From Paraburkholderia panacisoli (GTDB taxonomy: Bacteria; Pseudomonadota; Gammaproteobacteria; Burkholderiales; Burkholderiaceae): 64,000 nt of DNA. The stretch lies in assembly GCF_008369935.1 (NCBI RefSeq), contig NZ_VTUZ01000005.1, forward strand, positions 1 to 64,000, written 5' to 3'. Positions 8,388 to 17,232 of the stretch are shown in pieces (position 1 is the first letter of the stretch; each line of letters opens with the position of its first letter). Below the pieces are notes generated by a model that saw nothing but the letters and a program-made list of their open reading frames with translations, did not search any database and was not told where the DNA came from. A program made the position numbers and the translations under genes.

Positions 8388-8987
8388 ATGAGCTATTCGA
8401 TTATTGGCTTTGGCGCGGTAGGTCAGGCACTCGCCCGAGCGTTTGCAAGAAAGAACATCGATGTGACCGTCGCCAGCCGGCGCCCTCCCGAGACGTTGAT
8501 GCAGCAGGCACGAGCGATCGGCCCCACCGTTGTCCCCAGGACGCTGCAGGATGCAATCGCCTCCGACACGATCTTTCTGGCGGTTCCGTTTTGGGAACAT
8601 CGCGAAGTCGCGAAGCGGATCACAACCTGGCAGGGCAAGACGATCATCGACATGACAAATGCTTTCGGTGTTCCCGTTGAAGACCTGGAAGGTCAGCCGT
8701 CGGCCGCAGTTGTCGCCAAAGCGTTTACCGGCGCCAGGTTCGTAAAGGGCTTTAACCATCTGCCCGCTGCCGTGCTGGCCGCTGATCCGAGCGTGAATGG
8801 CGGCAGCCGCGTCGTGTTTTTGTCGAGCGATGACGAAAATGCGGTGGCACCGGTCGCTGCTTTGGCCGAACAACTCGGCTTCGCGCCGATTGCGCTAGGA
8901 CCGCTCAAGGATGGCGGCTCGCTTGTCCAAGGCAGGGGGAATACTTGGGGCCAACTGATCTTCAAGGATCTCGTCAAGTTCAAATAG
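8388..8987 (+). CDS. NADPH-dependent F420 reductase-like dinucleotide-binding protein
   Basis: The 199-residue protein opens with a Rossmann fold (YSIIGFGAVGQALARAFARK, residues 3-22) whose next strand ends in VASRRP, an NADP-type signature. The rest, with DTIFLAVPFWEHREVAKRI, TIIDMTNAFG and FVKGFNHLPA, fits the F420-dependent NADP reductase / TrkA-like oxidoreductase family (PF03807). Proteins of this type in beta-proteobacteria do not necessarily use F420. It follows the SDR by about 100 bases on the same strand and may be co-expressed. Confidence 0.82.
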   Translation: MSYSIIGFGAVGQALARAFARKNIDVTVASRRPPETLMQQARAIGPTVVPRTLQDAIASDTIFLAVPFWEHREVAKRITTWQGKTIIDMTNAFGVPVEDLEGQPSAAVVAKAFTGARFVKGFNHLPAAVLAADPSVNGGSRVVFLSSDDENAVAPVAALAEQLGFAPIALGPLKDGGSLVQGRGNTWGQLIFKDLVKFK

Positions 8988-9799
8988 CGGCGCCTCACGA
9001 CGAAGTCACAGCGGCCACGCGCTTCGCTAAACGCGTGCTGGTGATCTGACCGAGATTCAGTTAGTGCCTCTGAGCGAGTGCATGACGGCCGCTAGCGACC
9101 CGCTGGCTGCGAGCGCCCGTACTGCAGACGTGATGCGGACGGATGTCCGTTCGGAATTGGAAAGCGGTCGTTGCCGACATGGTGACCCGAATGACGGCTC
9201 AGGGTCGAAAGTGTGAGTTCGCGGATGCAGGAAGCTGCCGTCCAGCTGCTTGATGCCGTCACCGTCGGCAATCCCCCCATTGCTGACGTGCGACCAAGGA
9301 CAGCCCAATGTCGGCTTTGGCCGATATGCGGGCTCCTTCGATTGAACAACTCAATATCCGCAGGCACCGATCGATCGACGCTCATCGCAATTACGCCTGT
9401 TCGCCTCCGTTTTAGCGGCTCATGAAAGAACGCCGTCTTTCCAGTTCGACCGAGAAGTTAACGAGACGGCCAACGCATGCGGCATTGCCCCTCGCCTCGA
9501 AAGCAAATCGAAAGATTAACGGAGCCCGTTGCAGCGCCGGCGAAGTGCAAACATACATTCAGCAATCCGAAGTTTATAAACAAACCTAACCGGCATATGC
9601 GGCCACAAATCTCGCCTTGCAAGAGATATTAGATCGACAACAAAATCCGTTACAAATCCGTAAGTTACATCCACTTTTCCATGATGCAAAACAAAAAACA
9701 CAATCTTTTTTGTGCGTTCGTTCCTGTACCAAACAAAAAAGTACAAACTATATTGTGCGCGGACACCTATCACCCCCAATGCCAGTAGTGCCTTCGCAC
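8988..9799. other. Intergenic region with repeat-like and AT-rich halves
   Basis: No gene is supported in these 800 bases. The part at about 9195-9335 has repeat-like motifs (AATGTCGGCTTTGGCCGATA, CAGGAAGCTGCCGTCCAGC) of the dispersed ADI-coding type. The part from about 9540 to 9800 is clearly AT-rich compared with everything around it, with A-tracts such as CAAAACAAAAAACACAA and a CACAA..TTGTG dyad. This probably holds the promoter of the ArsR-type gene or is foreign DNA. Confidence 0.45.
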
Positions 9800-9819
9800 A
9801 TATCGTCTAATTCCGATAT
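9800..9819. promoter_or_regulatory. Inverted repeat upstream of ArsR-type regulator
   Basis: ATATCG at 9800-9805 and CGATAT at 9814-9819 form an exact dyad separated by eight bases. It lies about 85 bases before the likely regulator start and fits the size of ArsR-family operators. The unit is probably self-regulated together with the downstream ene-reductase gene. Confidence 0.6.
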
Positions 9820-9903
9820 ATGATTCGTTCTGTAGCGATGCAGATGCGTCGATGCCAGCCGGCGTCCCGCCTGCCCGTTGCCGAATACCTTGAAGCCAAC
9901 CCA

Positions 9904-10206
9904 ATGAAGCCCGATATCGACGCGATTCACAAAGCGCTTGCCAACCCGGTGCGCCGGGAGATTCTCGGCTGGCTGCGGGAACCGTACGCGCATTTTGCCG
10001 ATCAGGAGTTGCCGCTCGATCACGGCGTGTGCGCGGGCAAGATCGACGCGCGCTGCGGGCTGTCGCAGTCCACCGTGTCGGCGCACCTCGCGGCCTTGCA
10101 GCGCGCGGGGCTCGTCACGTCGAAGCGGGTCGGCCAATGGGTGTTTTTCAAACGCAACGAGCCCGTCATCCAGGCGTTCCTCGAACATATGAACGCCAGG
10201 CTCTGA
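9904..10206 (+). CDS. ArsR-family winged-helix regulator
   Basis: The 100-residue protein reads IDAIHKALANPVRREILGWL at its start and has the recognition helix GLSQSTVSAHLAALQRAGLV (about residues 54-73), followed by a wing (SKRVGQWVFFKRNE). No metal-binding CxC or other thiol pair is seen apart from single cysteines at VCAGKIDARC, so sensing could involve those two cysteines or another signal. I start at the ATG at 9904 because the family N-terminus begins there; the frame is open 28 codons further up. It lies 83 bases before an old yellow enzyme gene, which it probably represses. Confidence 0.88.
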   Translation: MKPDIDAIHKALANPVRREILGWLREPYAHFADQELPLDHGVCAGKIDARCGLSQSTVSAHLAALQRAGLVTSKRVGQWVFFKRNEPVIQAFLEHMNARL

Positions 10207-10289
10207 ACGCGTCATTCGCGTCGCCACGCTTCTTTCATCAAGCAATCTTTTCAGGCTCGGGCCGCGCCCGCCGCCAAAGGTGAACACTT

Positions 10290-11351
10290 ATGCCGACTCT
10301 TTTCGATCCGTTGCAAATTGGCGACATCACATTGTCCAACCGCATCATCATGGCGCCGCTGACGCGTCAGCGCGCCGAAGAAATCCGCGTGCCGAACGCG
10401 CTGATGGCGCGCTATTACGCTGAGCGCGCAACGGCCGGTCTGATCATCAGCGAAGCCACGTCGGTCACGCCGCAAGGCGTCGGTTATGCGGAAACGCCGG
10501 GTATCTGGTCGCCGGAACAGGTCGAGGGCTGGAAGCTCGTCACGAACGCCGTGCACGCGGCCGGCGGCAAGATCTTCCTGCAACTGTGGCACGTGGGCCG
10601 CATTTCGGACCCGCTGTTCCTGAACGGCGAATTGCCGGTCGCGCCGAGCGCGATCGCGGCAAAGGGCCACGTGAGCCTGGTGCGTCCGGAACGTCCTTAC
10701 GTGACGCCGCGCGCGCTGGAACTCGAAGAAATCGCCGGCGTGGTCGAAGCGTTCCGCAAAGGCGCGGAAAATGCGAAGGCCGCAGGTTTCGACGGTGTCG
10801 AAGTGCACGGCGCGAACGGCTATCTGCTCGACCAGTTCCTGCAGGACAGCACCAACAAGCGCACCGATGCGTACGGCGGTCCGGTCGAAAACCGCGCGCG
10901 TCTGCTGCTCGAAATCACCGACGCCTGTATCGACGTGTGGGGCGCGAACCGTGTCGGCGTGCATCTCGCGCCGCGCCGCGACTCGCACGCGATGGGCGAT
11001 TCGGACCCGGCTGGCACGTTCGGCTATGTGGCCCGCGAACTCGGCAAGCGCAAGATCGCTTTCATCGCGGCCCGCGAATCGCTCGGCGACGACCGCCTCG
11101 GCCCGCAACTGAAGAAAGCCTTCGGCGGCCCGTACATCGCGAACGAAAAGTTCACCAGGGAAACCGCGCAACAGGTGCTCGACGCGGGTGAAGCGGACGC
11201 GGTGGCATGGGGTCAGCTGTTCATTGCGAATCCGGATCTGGTGCGCCGCTTCGCGACGAATGCGCCGCTGAACAAGCCGAATCCGGCGACTTACTATGCG
11301 CGCGGCGAAACCGGCTACATCGATTATCCGACGCTGGAAACGGTCGAATGA
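10290..11351 (+). CDS. Alkene reductase, old yellow enzyme family
   Basis: The 353-residue FMN-dependent TIM-barrel protein matches the NemA/XenB class. Visible motifs are SNRIIMAPLTRQRA near the N-terminus, the FMN/substrate segment LQLWHVGRISDP, and EVHGANGYLLDQFLQDSTN, which contains the His/Asn substrate-binding pair and the proton-donor tyrosine. Then come RTDAYGG and the C-terminal GQLFIANPDLVRRF. It reduces activated C=C bonds or nitro groups with NADPH. A ribosome site (AAAGG) precedes the ATG. The upstream ArsR gene suggests induction by electrophiles. Confidence 0.93.
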   Translation: MPTLFDPLQIGDITLSNRIIMAPLTRQRAEEIRVPNALMARYYAERATAGLIISEATSVTPQGVGYAETPGIWSPEQVEGWKLVTNAVHAAGGKIFLQLWHVGRISDPLFLNGELPVAPSAIAAKGHVSLVRPERPYVTPRALELEEIAGVVEAFRKGAENAKAAGFDGVEVHGANGYLLDQFLQDSTNKRTDAYGGPVENRARLLLEITDACIDVWGANRVGVHLAPRRDSHAMGDSDPAGTFGYVARELGKRKIAFIAARESLGDDRLGPQLKKAFGGPYIANEKFTRETAQQVLDAGEADAVAWGQLFIANPDLVRRFATNAPLNKPNPATYYARGETGYIDYPTLETVE

Positions 11352-11441
11352 GCAGGCGCGCCGCAGGTTGATGCGTCAATGCGCCGACGCATCGAGGCGG
11401 CGCATGAACAACGCTCGCTAGCGGTGAATACGCTGTAAAAC

Positions 11442-11491
11442 ACGCGGCGGGTGTGACTGAACGATATGTCGGTCACGCCCGCCGCGTTTGC
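11442..11491. terminator. Rho-independent terminator after the ene-reductase gene
   Basis: A 16-bp stem forms between ACGCGGCGGGTGTGAC at 11442-11457 and GTCACGCCCGCCGCGT at 11472-11487, with one G-T wobble. It is followed by TTGCTTTT. It closes the ene-reductase transcript and may also serve the converging GNAT gene. Confidence 0.75.
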
Positions 11492-11516
11492 TTTTGCACG
11501 CCGAAAACTCCGCGCG

Positions 11517-12044
11517 TCATCCAAGATCACGCCCCATGAACACGCGCTTCGATTCGTCGAGTCCTTGCGCGATATGGGCGTCGCGCCGCGCGATCAACGC
11601 CGCGTCGAGTTCGGCTGGCGCGATAACGCGAAAACCAAGCCGCCGGTAATACGGCGCATTCCACGGCACATCGCGATACGTCGACAGGATGAGTTGCGGC
11701 AGTTGCCGCCTGCGCGCGAGTTGCGCGACCTGTTCGATCAGCGCCGCGCCGATGCGCCGTCCCGCATGCGAAGTGAGCACGTCGAGTTCCTGAACGTAGA
11801 TGCGCGCGGGCTGCGGCTCGAACATCACGAAGCCGGCGCAGGTTGCATCGGCGTCCACGGCGACCAGGATCTCGCGCGCGGCGATCTTGCGCTCGACGAG
11901 CTCCCGCGCCATCGGCGGAGCGTCGGCAATGCCGGTCATGTCTACGCTGACGAAACGCTGACCTGCTTCGAATTCGATCGTGCGGATCACGTCCGCTTCG
12001 TGCGGCAACGCAAAACGAAACGTAACGGTGGCTGTGTGTTGCAT
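11517..12044 (-). CDS. GNAT family N-acetyltransferase
   Basis: The 175-residue protein has the GNAT core: ARIYVQELDVLTSHAGRRIG with the acetyl-CoA pyrophosphate loop (R-x2-G-x-G/A read as RRIGAA), then ALIEQVAQLARRRQLPQLIL and the end strand YYRRLGFRVI. The acceptor substrate cannot be told. The frame is open 67 codons upstream, but AGGAG five bases before the ATG at 12044 and the family N-terminus (TVTFRFALPHEADVI) fix the start. It is divergent from the DedA gene. Confidence 0.85.
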   Translation of the reverse strand: MQHTATVTFRFALPHEADVIRTIEFEAGQRFVSVDMTGIADAPPMARELVERKIAAREILVAVDADATCAGFVMFEPQPARIYVQELDVLTSHAGRRIGAALIEQVAQLARRRQLPQLILSTYRDVPWNAPYYRRLGFRVIAPAELDAALIARRDAHIAQGLDESKRVFMGRDLG

Positions 12045-12243
12045 GACGCTCCTGGTGCGCGCTGGCTGGCGGGCGGCCGTATGCTGGCCGCCATGGTCGA
12101 AGACATGCCCCGATATTGGCATCCCGGCCGACGAATCGACAAGTGAGAGATGCGAGACCCGCCGCGTGCGAAACAGGCATAAAGCCACTGCGCGCGCCCT
12201 CACAGGACTACACTCCAGACATCGGATCGCCCTTAGGCCCAAC

Positions 12244-12891
12244 ATGGACCTCCTGAATCTATTCCAGATCGCCCTGCACCTCGATCAGCACCTGATTACG
12301 CTGATCGAGCAATTCGGCACCGCGGTGTACGCGCTGCTGTTTGTGGTCGTGTTCGTCGAATATGGCTTCCTGCCTCTGTTCTTCCTGCCGGGCGATCCGC
12401 TGATCTTCATTTGCGGCGCACTCGCGGCCACGGGCGCGTTGAATGCGTGGATCGTGGCGCCCGTGCTGTTCGTCGCGACGGTGACCGGCAGCATCGTCGG
12501 CTATGGGCTGGGCCGCGCGGTCGGCGAAAAGGTTTATTCCGCCGACTATCGCTGGCTGAACCAGCACGCGCTGCGTAAAGCGCACGCGTTCAGCGAGGCG
12601 CGCGGCGGGCTGACCTTTCTGCTGTCGCCGTACATCGCCGTAGTGCGCACGTTCGCGCCGTTCGTCGCGGGCGTCTCGCGCATGACGTTCTCGCGTTATG
12701 TGTGGCTGGTCAGCGCCGGAGCGGCGCTTTGGGTCGTGTCGCTGATGGCCGCCGGCTTCCTGTTCGGCAATGTGCCGATCGTGCGCGAGCACTTGAGTTC
12801 GCTCGTGCTGCTGGGCATCCTGCTCGGCGGCGCGATGCTGCTGTGCGGCGCGCTGTGGCGCCTGCACCAGCGGCGCCTGCGCGCGGACTGA
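12244..12891 (+). CDS. DedA-family membrane protein
   Basis: The 215-residue inner-membrane protein matches the DedA/VTT family: VFVEYGFLPLFFLPGDPLIF near residues 35-54 carries the conserved acidic and Pro-Gly residues. The later segment SPYIAVVRTFAPFVAGVSRM contains the essential arginine and the FxPxxAG motif. Four to five hydrophobic helices are visible, and the tail is basic. Family members are linked to lipid-carrier recycling, membrane potential homeostasis and resistance to cationic peptides. It appears monocistronic. Confidence 0.9.
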   Translation: MDLLNLFQIALHLDQHLITLIEQFGTAVYALLFVVVFVEYGFLPLFFLPGDPLIFICGALAATGALNAWIVAPVLFVATVTGSIVGYGLGRAVGEKVYSADYRWLNQHALRKAHAFSEARGGLTFLLSPYIAVVRTFAPFVAGVSRMTFSRYVWLVSAGAALWVVSLMAAGFLFGNVPIVREHLSSLVLLGILLGGAMLLCGALWRLHQRRLRAD

Positions 12892-12963
12892 AAGCGCCGG
12901 CATCCTCCACGCGCGACCCGGGGCGCGATGACCATACCGGCGCCGTCAGCTTGACCCGCAACA

Positions 12964-12999
12964 GATATGAAGGCAACCTTCACAGGTAGCCTTCATATC
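12964..12999. promoter_or_regulatory. Inverted repeat upstream of MarR gene
   Basis: GATATGAAGGC at 12964-12974 is repeated as its exact complement GCCTTCATATC at 12989-12999, with a 14-base spacer that contains a further CCTTCA. It ends ten bases before the MarR start codon, so binding there would block translation-proximal transcription. This is the expected autoregulatory operator. Confidence 0.75.
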
Positions 13000-13009
13000 C
13001 AGTCCTCGC

Positions 13010-13462
13010 ATGAGCAAGCACGACACCCCGGCCGCAGCCGATGCGCTGCACGCATTGGCGGAAGACCTGCGTGTGCTGGGCGTCAAGCTGCGCCGCCGTC
13101 TGCGCGAAGAGTCCAATGTGGGCGACTTCACGCCTTCGCAGATGCAGGTGCTCGCTCTGCTGGAGCGCGAAGGTGCGGCCACGGTCACGTCGCTCGCCCG
13201 CGCTCAGGGTATGCGCCCGCAATCCATGGGCGAAACGCTTTCGACGCTGAAAGCCGCCGGATTCGTGACCGGCGCACCCGACCCGAACGACGGCCGGCAG
13301 ACGGTTCTCTCCCTCACCCCAGCGTTTCGCAAGAAGATCAAGGCAAGCCGGGCCGCGCGCGAAGACTGGCTATTCCGCACCATTCAGACCCGCTTTTCGG
13401 CGGCCGAGCAGAAACAGCTCGCAATTGGCGTCGACTTGCTCAAACGCCTGATCGACTCGTAA
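13010..13462 (+). CDS. MarR family transcriptional regulator
   Basis: The 150-residue protein has the MarR winged helix: FTPSQMQVLALLEREGAATV, the recognition helix MRPQSMGETLSTLKAAGFVT (about residues 68-87) and the wing DPNDGRQTVLSLT. Dimerisation helices lie at both ends. It leads a three-gene unit with an isochorismatase-family hydrolase and an MFS exporter, separated by small gaps. It likely represses the unit through the inverted repeat just upstream. Confidence 0.9.
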   Translation: MSKHDTPAAADALHALAEDLRVLGVKLRRRLREESNVGDFTPSQMQVLALLEREGAATVTSLARAQGMRPQSMGETLSTLKAAGFVTGAPDPNDGRQTVLSLTPAFRKKIKASRAAREDWLFRTIQTRFSAAEQKQLAIGVDLLKRLIDS

Positions 13463-13478
13463 CTCGCAGGAGCACACC

Positions 13479-14042
13479 ATGGCACTCACCACTCTCGATG
13501 CAAAGACCGCGTTGGTCGTCATCGATTTGCAGCGCGGCATCGTCGCGCTGCCCACCGTTCATCCGTCAAGTGAAATCGTCCAACGCTCGGTCACGCTGCT
13601 CGACGCGTTCCGCCGCCACGGGCTGCCCGTGGTGCTCGTCAACGTCGCCGCGGGCGCGCCGGGCCGCACGGACCAGGGCCGCCACACCGGCGACTTCCCC
13701 GCCGGCTTCGCGGACCTCCTGCCCGAACTGAAGCAGCAGCCGTCGGACCATCTGGTCACCAAGCGCACCTGGGGCGCGTTCACGAACACGGATCTCGAAG
13801 CGTATCTGCGCGAGCAAGGCGTCACGCAAGTGGTGCTGGCGGGCATTGCGACCAGCATCGGCGTCGAATCCACCGCGCGCTACGCAAGCGAACTCGGACT
13901 GAACGTCACGCTCGTCGTCGACTCGATGACCGACCTGAATGCGGACGCACACACCAACAGCATCACGCGCATCTTCCCGCGCCTCGGTGAAACCGGCTCG
14001 ACGCAGGAAGTGCTCGATCTGCTCGAAAGCACGCGCGCATGA
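13479..14042 (+). CDS. Isochorismatase-family hydrolase without the nucleophilic cysteine
   Basis: The 187-residue protein has the family catalytic Asp in ALVVIDLQRGIVALP (residue 16) and the Lys in HLVTKRTWGAFTNTDLEAYL (near residue 95). Where cysteine hydrolases (nicotinamidases, N-carbamoylsarcosine amidases) have a nucleophilic Cys, the segment GIATSIGVESTARYA has glycine. In this it resembles true isochorismatases such as EntB and PhzD, which also lack that Cys. A vinyl-ether-type hydrolysis or a non-amidase activity is therefore more likely than amide hydrolysis. It sits between a MarR regulator and an MFS exporter. Confidence 0.85.
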   Translation: MALTTLDAKTALVVIDLQRGIVALPTVHPSSEIVQRSVTLLDAFRRHGLPVVLVNVAAGAPGRTDQGRHTGDFPAGFADLLPELKQQPSDHLVTKRTWGAFTNTDLEAYLREQGVTQVVLAGIATSIGVESTARYASELGLNVTLVVDSMTDLNADAHTNSITRIFPRLGETGSTQEVLDLLESTRA

Positions 14043-14106
14043 CCATGCGCCCAGGCGGGCACTTGCCTTCACACGTCGCCCGCTCGCTTCAAAGGGGAAT
14101 CTTCCG

Positions 14107-15468
14107 GTGACAGCCACATTCCGTTCGCTGCGAAACTTCAATTACCGGGTCTGGGCGAGCGGCGCGATCGTTTCCAACGTCGGTACGTGGATGCAGCGCA
14201 CGGCGCAAGACTGGCTCGTACTGACGGAGCTGACGCATCACAATGCGACCGCCGTGGGTATCGTGATGTCGCTGCAATTCGGGCCGCAAATGCTGTTGCT
14301 GCCGCTCACCGGCTACGCGGCCGATCACTTCGACCGCCGCAAGCTGCTGTTCGCGACTCAGGCGGCAATGGGCTCGCTGGCGCTGGCCCTCGGCCTTCTC
14401 ACCGTGACCGGACTCGTGCAGCTCTGGCAGGTCTATGGATTCGCGGGACTGCTCGGCTGCGTCACCGCTTTCGATTCCCCGGCGCGCCAGACCTTCGTGT
14501 CCGATCTGGTCGGTGAACGCGATCTGGCCAACGCGGTCGCGCTGAATTCCACCTCGTTCAACGCCGCGCGCATGATCGGGCCCGCGGTGGCCGGCCTGCT
14601 GATCGCGTCGGTGGGCACCGGCTGGGTGTTTCTGATCAACGCGCTTTCTTTCGTCGCCGTGCTCGGTTCGCTGCGCATGCTGCGGCTCGGCGAATTGCAT
14701 CAGAAGCCACGCGCGATACGCTCACGCGGCAGCTTCGTGGAAGGCTTCAAGTATGTGTGGACGCGTCCCGATCTGAAAGCGGCACTGCTGATGCTGTTCC
14801 TGATCGGCACGTTCGGACTGAACTTCCCGATCTTCATCTCGACGATGTCGGTCACCGCGTTTCATGCGGGCGCAAGTCAATACGGCGTGTTGAGTTCGAC
14901 GATGGCGATCGGCTCGGTGACGGGCGCGTTGCTCGCCGCGCGCCGCGCGAGACCCCGGATGGCGCTACTGCTCGGCGCCGCCGCGATCTTCGGCGTGGGT
15001 TGCGCGGTGGCGGCAGTGATGCCGAACTACGTGCTGTTCGGCATGATGCTCGTTGTGATCGGTGTATGTACGCAAACCTTCACCACGTCGACCAACAGCC
15101 TCGTGCAACTCTCGACCGAACCCGCGATGCGCGGCCGCGTGATCGCGATCCTGCTGGCGATCGCGCTGGGCGGCACGCCGCTCGGCGCGCCGGTCGTCGG
15201 CTGGGTGGCGGACCGTTTCGGCCCGCGCTGGGCGCTCGGCGTGGGCGCCGCATCGGGTTTCGCGGCAGCGCTGGTCGGCTTGCTGTATCTGGTGAAATAC
15301 CGCCAGTTGCGCGTGTATGTCGAGGAGCGACGGCTGCGCTACAGCATCGACGATCCACAGCCGGCTTCCGCGGCTTCGTCTGCGGCTTCGAACTATGTCG
15401 GTCCCGTTGCAGCGGTCCGCAACGCCGCGTTGAATGAAGCGGAAGAAGACACATCATCAAGCGTCTGA
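14107..15468 (+). CDS. MFS transporter, MFS_3 (EntS-like) type
   Basis: The 453-residue protein has about twelve membrane segments. It opens with FRSLRNFNYRVWASGAIVSN followed by WMQRTAQDWLVLTEL, typical of MFS_3 exporters. The signature loop GYAADHFDRRKLLF follows helix 2, and DSPARQTFVSDLV follows helix 4. I use a GTG start at 14107 with GGGGA upstream, because the similarity begins there; the frame stays open upstream. Family members export siderophores, drugs or metabolites. It ends the MarR-controlled unit before a strong terminator. Confidence 0.87.
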   Translation: MTATFRSLRNFNYRVWASGAIVSNVGTWMQRTAQDWLVLTELTHHNATAVGIVMSLQFGPQMLLLPLTGYAADHFDRRKLLFATQAAMGSLALALGLLTVTGLVQLWQVYGFAGLLGCVTAFDSPARQTFVSDLVGERDLANAVALNSTSFNAARMIGPAVAGLLIASVGTGWVFLINALSFVAVLGSLRMLRLGELHQKPRAIRSRGSFVEGFKYVWTRPDLKAALLMLFLIGTFGLNFPIFISTMSVTAFHAGASQYGVLSSTMAIGSVTGALLAARRARPRMALLLGAAAIFGVGCAVAAVMPNYVLFGMMLVVIGVCTQTFTTSTNSLVQLSTEPAMRGRVIAILLAIALGGTPLGAPVVGWVADRFGPRWALGVGAASGFAAALVGLLYLVKYRQLRVYVEERRLRYSIDDPQPASAASSAASNYVGPVAAVRNAALNEAEEDTSSSV

Positions 15469-15496
15469 ACGTCAGCGCACCTTTACCGCCTCGACA

Positions 15497-15531
15497 AAAA
15501 AGCCGCGCCTGAAAATTCAGGCGCGGCTTTT
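15497..15531. terminator. Bidirectional intrinsic terminator
   Basis: A 16-bp stem pairs AAAAGCCGCGCCTGAA with TTCAGGCGCGGCTTTT around a short loop. The A-run on one side and the T-run on the other let it act in both directions. It separates the converging MFS and mmsA genes. Confidence 0.92.
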
Positions 15532-15576
15532 CATTTGCAACAGCGGCAACAGCGACGGCAATGCCGCCGCGCCGAC

Positions 15577-17100
15577 TTATTTCGCCACCGGCATCGTGAA
15601 CTCGGCGCCCTTCGCGATGCTGTCCGGCCAGCGCTGCATGATGCTCTTATAGCGCGTATAGAAGCGCACGCCCTCTTCGCCGTATGCATGGTGATCGCCG
15701 AACAGCGACCGCTTCCAGCCGCCGAACGAGTGCCATGCCATCGGCACCGGAATCGGCACGTTGATGCCGACCATGCCCACCTGGATCTGCCGCCCGAACG
15801 CGCGCGCGACACCGCCATCGGAAGTGAAGAGCGACGCGCCGTTGCCGAACTCGTGCGCGTTGATCAACTCGACGGCGCTCGCGAAGTCGGCCACGCGCAC
15901 CACCGCGAGCACCGGGCCGAAGATCTCTTCCTTGTAGATCTTCATCTGCGTGCCGACATGGTCGAACAGCGTACCGCCGATGAAGAAGCCCGCTTCGCCC
16001 GCCACCGGATGCGCGCGGCCGTCGACGATCAGCTTCGCGCCTTCTGCCTCGCCCGAAGCGATGTAGCCCGCCACCTTGGCCTTATGTTCGGCGGTAACCA
16101 ACGGTCCCATCTCGGCGTCGAGATGCTCGCCGTTTCTGATGACGAGCGCCTTGACGCGCGGCACCAGCCTCTCGATCAGCTGATCGGCGACATCGCCGAC
16201 CGCGACCGCCACCGAGATCGCCATACAACGCTCGCCCGCCGAACCGTAGGCCGCGCCGATCAATGCATCGACTGCCTGGTCGAGGTCGGCGTCCGGCATC
16301 ACCACCAGATGATTCTTCGCGCCGCCCAACGCCTGCACACGCTTGCCGTGCTTCGATGCTTGCGTGTGAATGTATTCGGCGATCGGCGTGGAGCCCACGA
16401 ACGACAGCGCCGCGACGTCGGGATGTTCGATCAGCGCATCCACGGCCACCTTGTCGCCGTTCACGACGTTGAATACGCCGTCAGGCAGACCGGCTTCCTT
16501 CAGCAACGCAGCGATGCGCAGCGAAGCCGACGGGTCGCGCTCCGACGGCTTCAGCACGAACGTATTGCCGCACGCCAGCGCGACCGGGAACATCCACATC
16601 GGCACCATCACCGGGAAATTGAACGGCGTGATGCCGGCGACCACGCCGAGCGGCTGGCGCAGATTCCAGTTGTCGATGCCGCCGCCGATCTGGTCGGTGA
16701 AGTCGGTCTTCAACAGGTTCGGGATGCCGCACGCGAACTCGACCACTTCGATGCCGCGCACCACCTCGCCTTGCGCGTCCGTGAACACCTTGCCGTGTTC
16801 GCGCGTGATCAGCATCGCGAGTTCGTCGTGATGCTGGTTCAGCAGTTCCTTGAACTTGAACAGAATGCGCGCGCGCTTGAGCGGCGCGGTCTCGCTCCAT
16901 GCGGGAAACGCGGCTCGTGCTGCGTTGACGGCCGCGTCCACTTCCTCGACCGATGCCATCGCCACGGAGCCGGTCACTTCGCCGGTCGCGGGGTTGAAGA
17001 CGTCCTTGAAGCGGCCGCTCGTCGGCGCGACCGTGGCGCCGCCGATGTAATGGCCCAACTGCTGCACCGACAGCTTCGCTTGCTCGTTCACTGCGTTCAT
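15577..17100 (-). CDS. mmsA: Methylmalonate-semialdehyde dehydrogenase (CoA-acylating)
   Basis: The 507-residue aldehyde dehydrogenase matches Mms[21 protein letters not shown] near the N-terminus, [20 protein letters not shown], and the catalytic cysteine in [12 protein letters not shown] (about residues 282-293). It converts (methyl)malonate semialdehyde to propionyl-CoA or acetyl-CoA in valine, inositol or beta-alanine catabolism. It does not sit with mmsB or inositol genes. Upstream lie repeated ACTGTATTG elements and then a LysR gene on the same strand, which may or may not control it. Confidence 0.93.
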   Translation of the reverse strand: MNAVNEQAKLSVQQLGHYIGGATVAPTSGRFKDVFNPATGEVTGSVAMASVEEVDAAVNAARAAFPAWSETAPLKRARILFKFKELLNQHHDELAMLITREHGKVFTDAQGEVVRGIEVVEFACGIPNLLKTDFTDQIGGGIDNWNLRQPLGVVAGITPFNFPVMVPMWMFPVALACGNTFVLKPSERDPSASLRIAALLKEAGLPDGVFNVVNGDKVAVDALIEHPDVAALSFVGSTPIAEYIHTQASKHGKRVQALGGAKNHLVVMPDADLDQAVDALIGAAYGSAGERCMAISVAVAVGDVADQLIERLVPRVKALVIRNGEHLDAEMGPLVTAEHKAKVAGYIASGEAEGAKLIVDGRAHPVAGEAGFFIGGTLFDHVGTQMKIYKEEIFGPVLAVVRVADFASAVELINAHEFGNGASLFTSDGGVARAFGRQIQVGMVGINVPIPVPMAWHSFGGWKRSLFGDHHAYGEEGVRFYTRYKSIMQRWPDSIAKGAEFTMPVAK

Positions 17101-17232
17101 GTCTTACCTCGGGTTCGGAGAAGGCCGCGGTGCATCGCCACCGGGCGCGGGCAAAAAGATCGGACCAAGTCGCACAGCATGCGAGCGGCGCGCCGCTCGC
17201 CGGCTTGGCTTGGCTTGATCGAAACTCGCCCA

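Noticed and set aside
8995..9045. CACGCG-N10-CGCGTG hairpin after the dinucleotide-binding protein gene
   Set aside because: The stem is short and no T-run follows, so I do not call a terminator.
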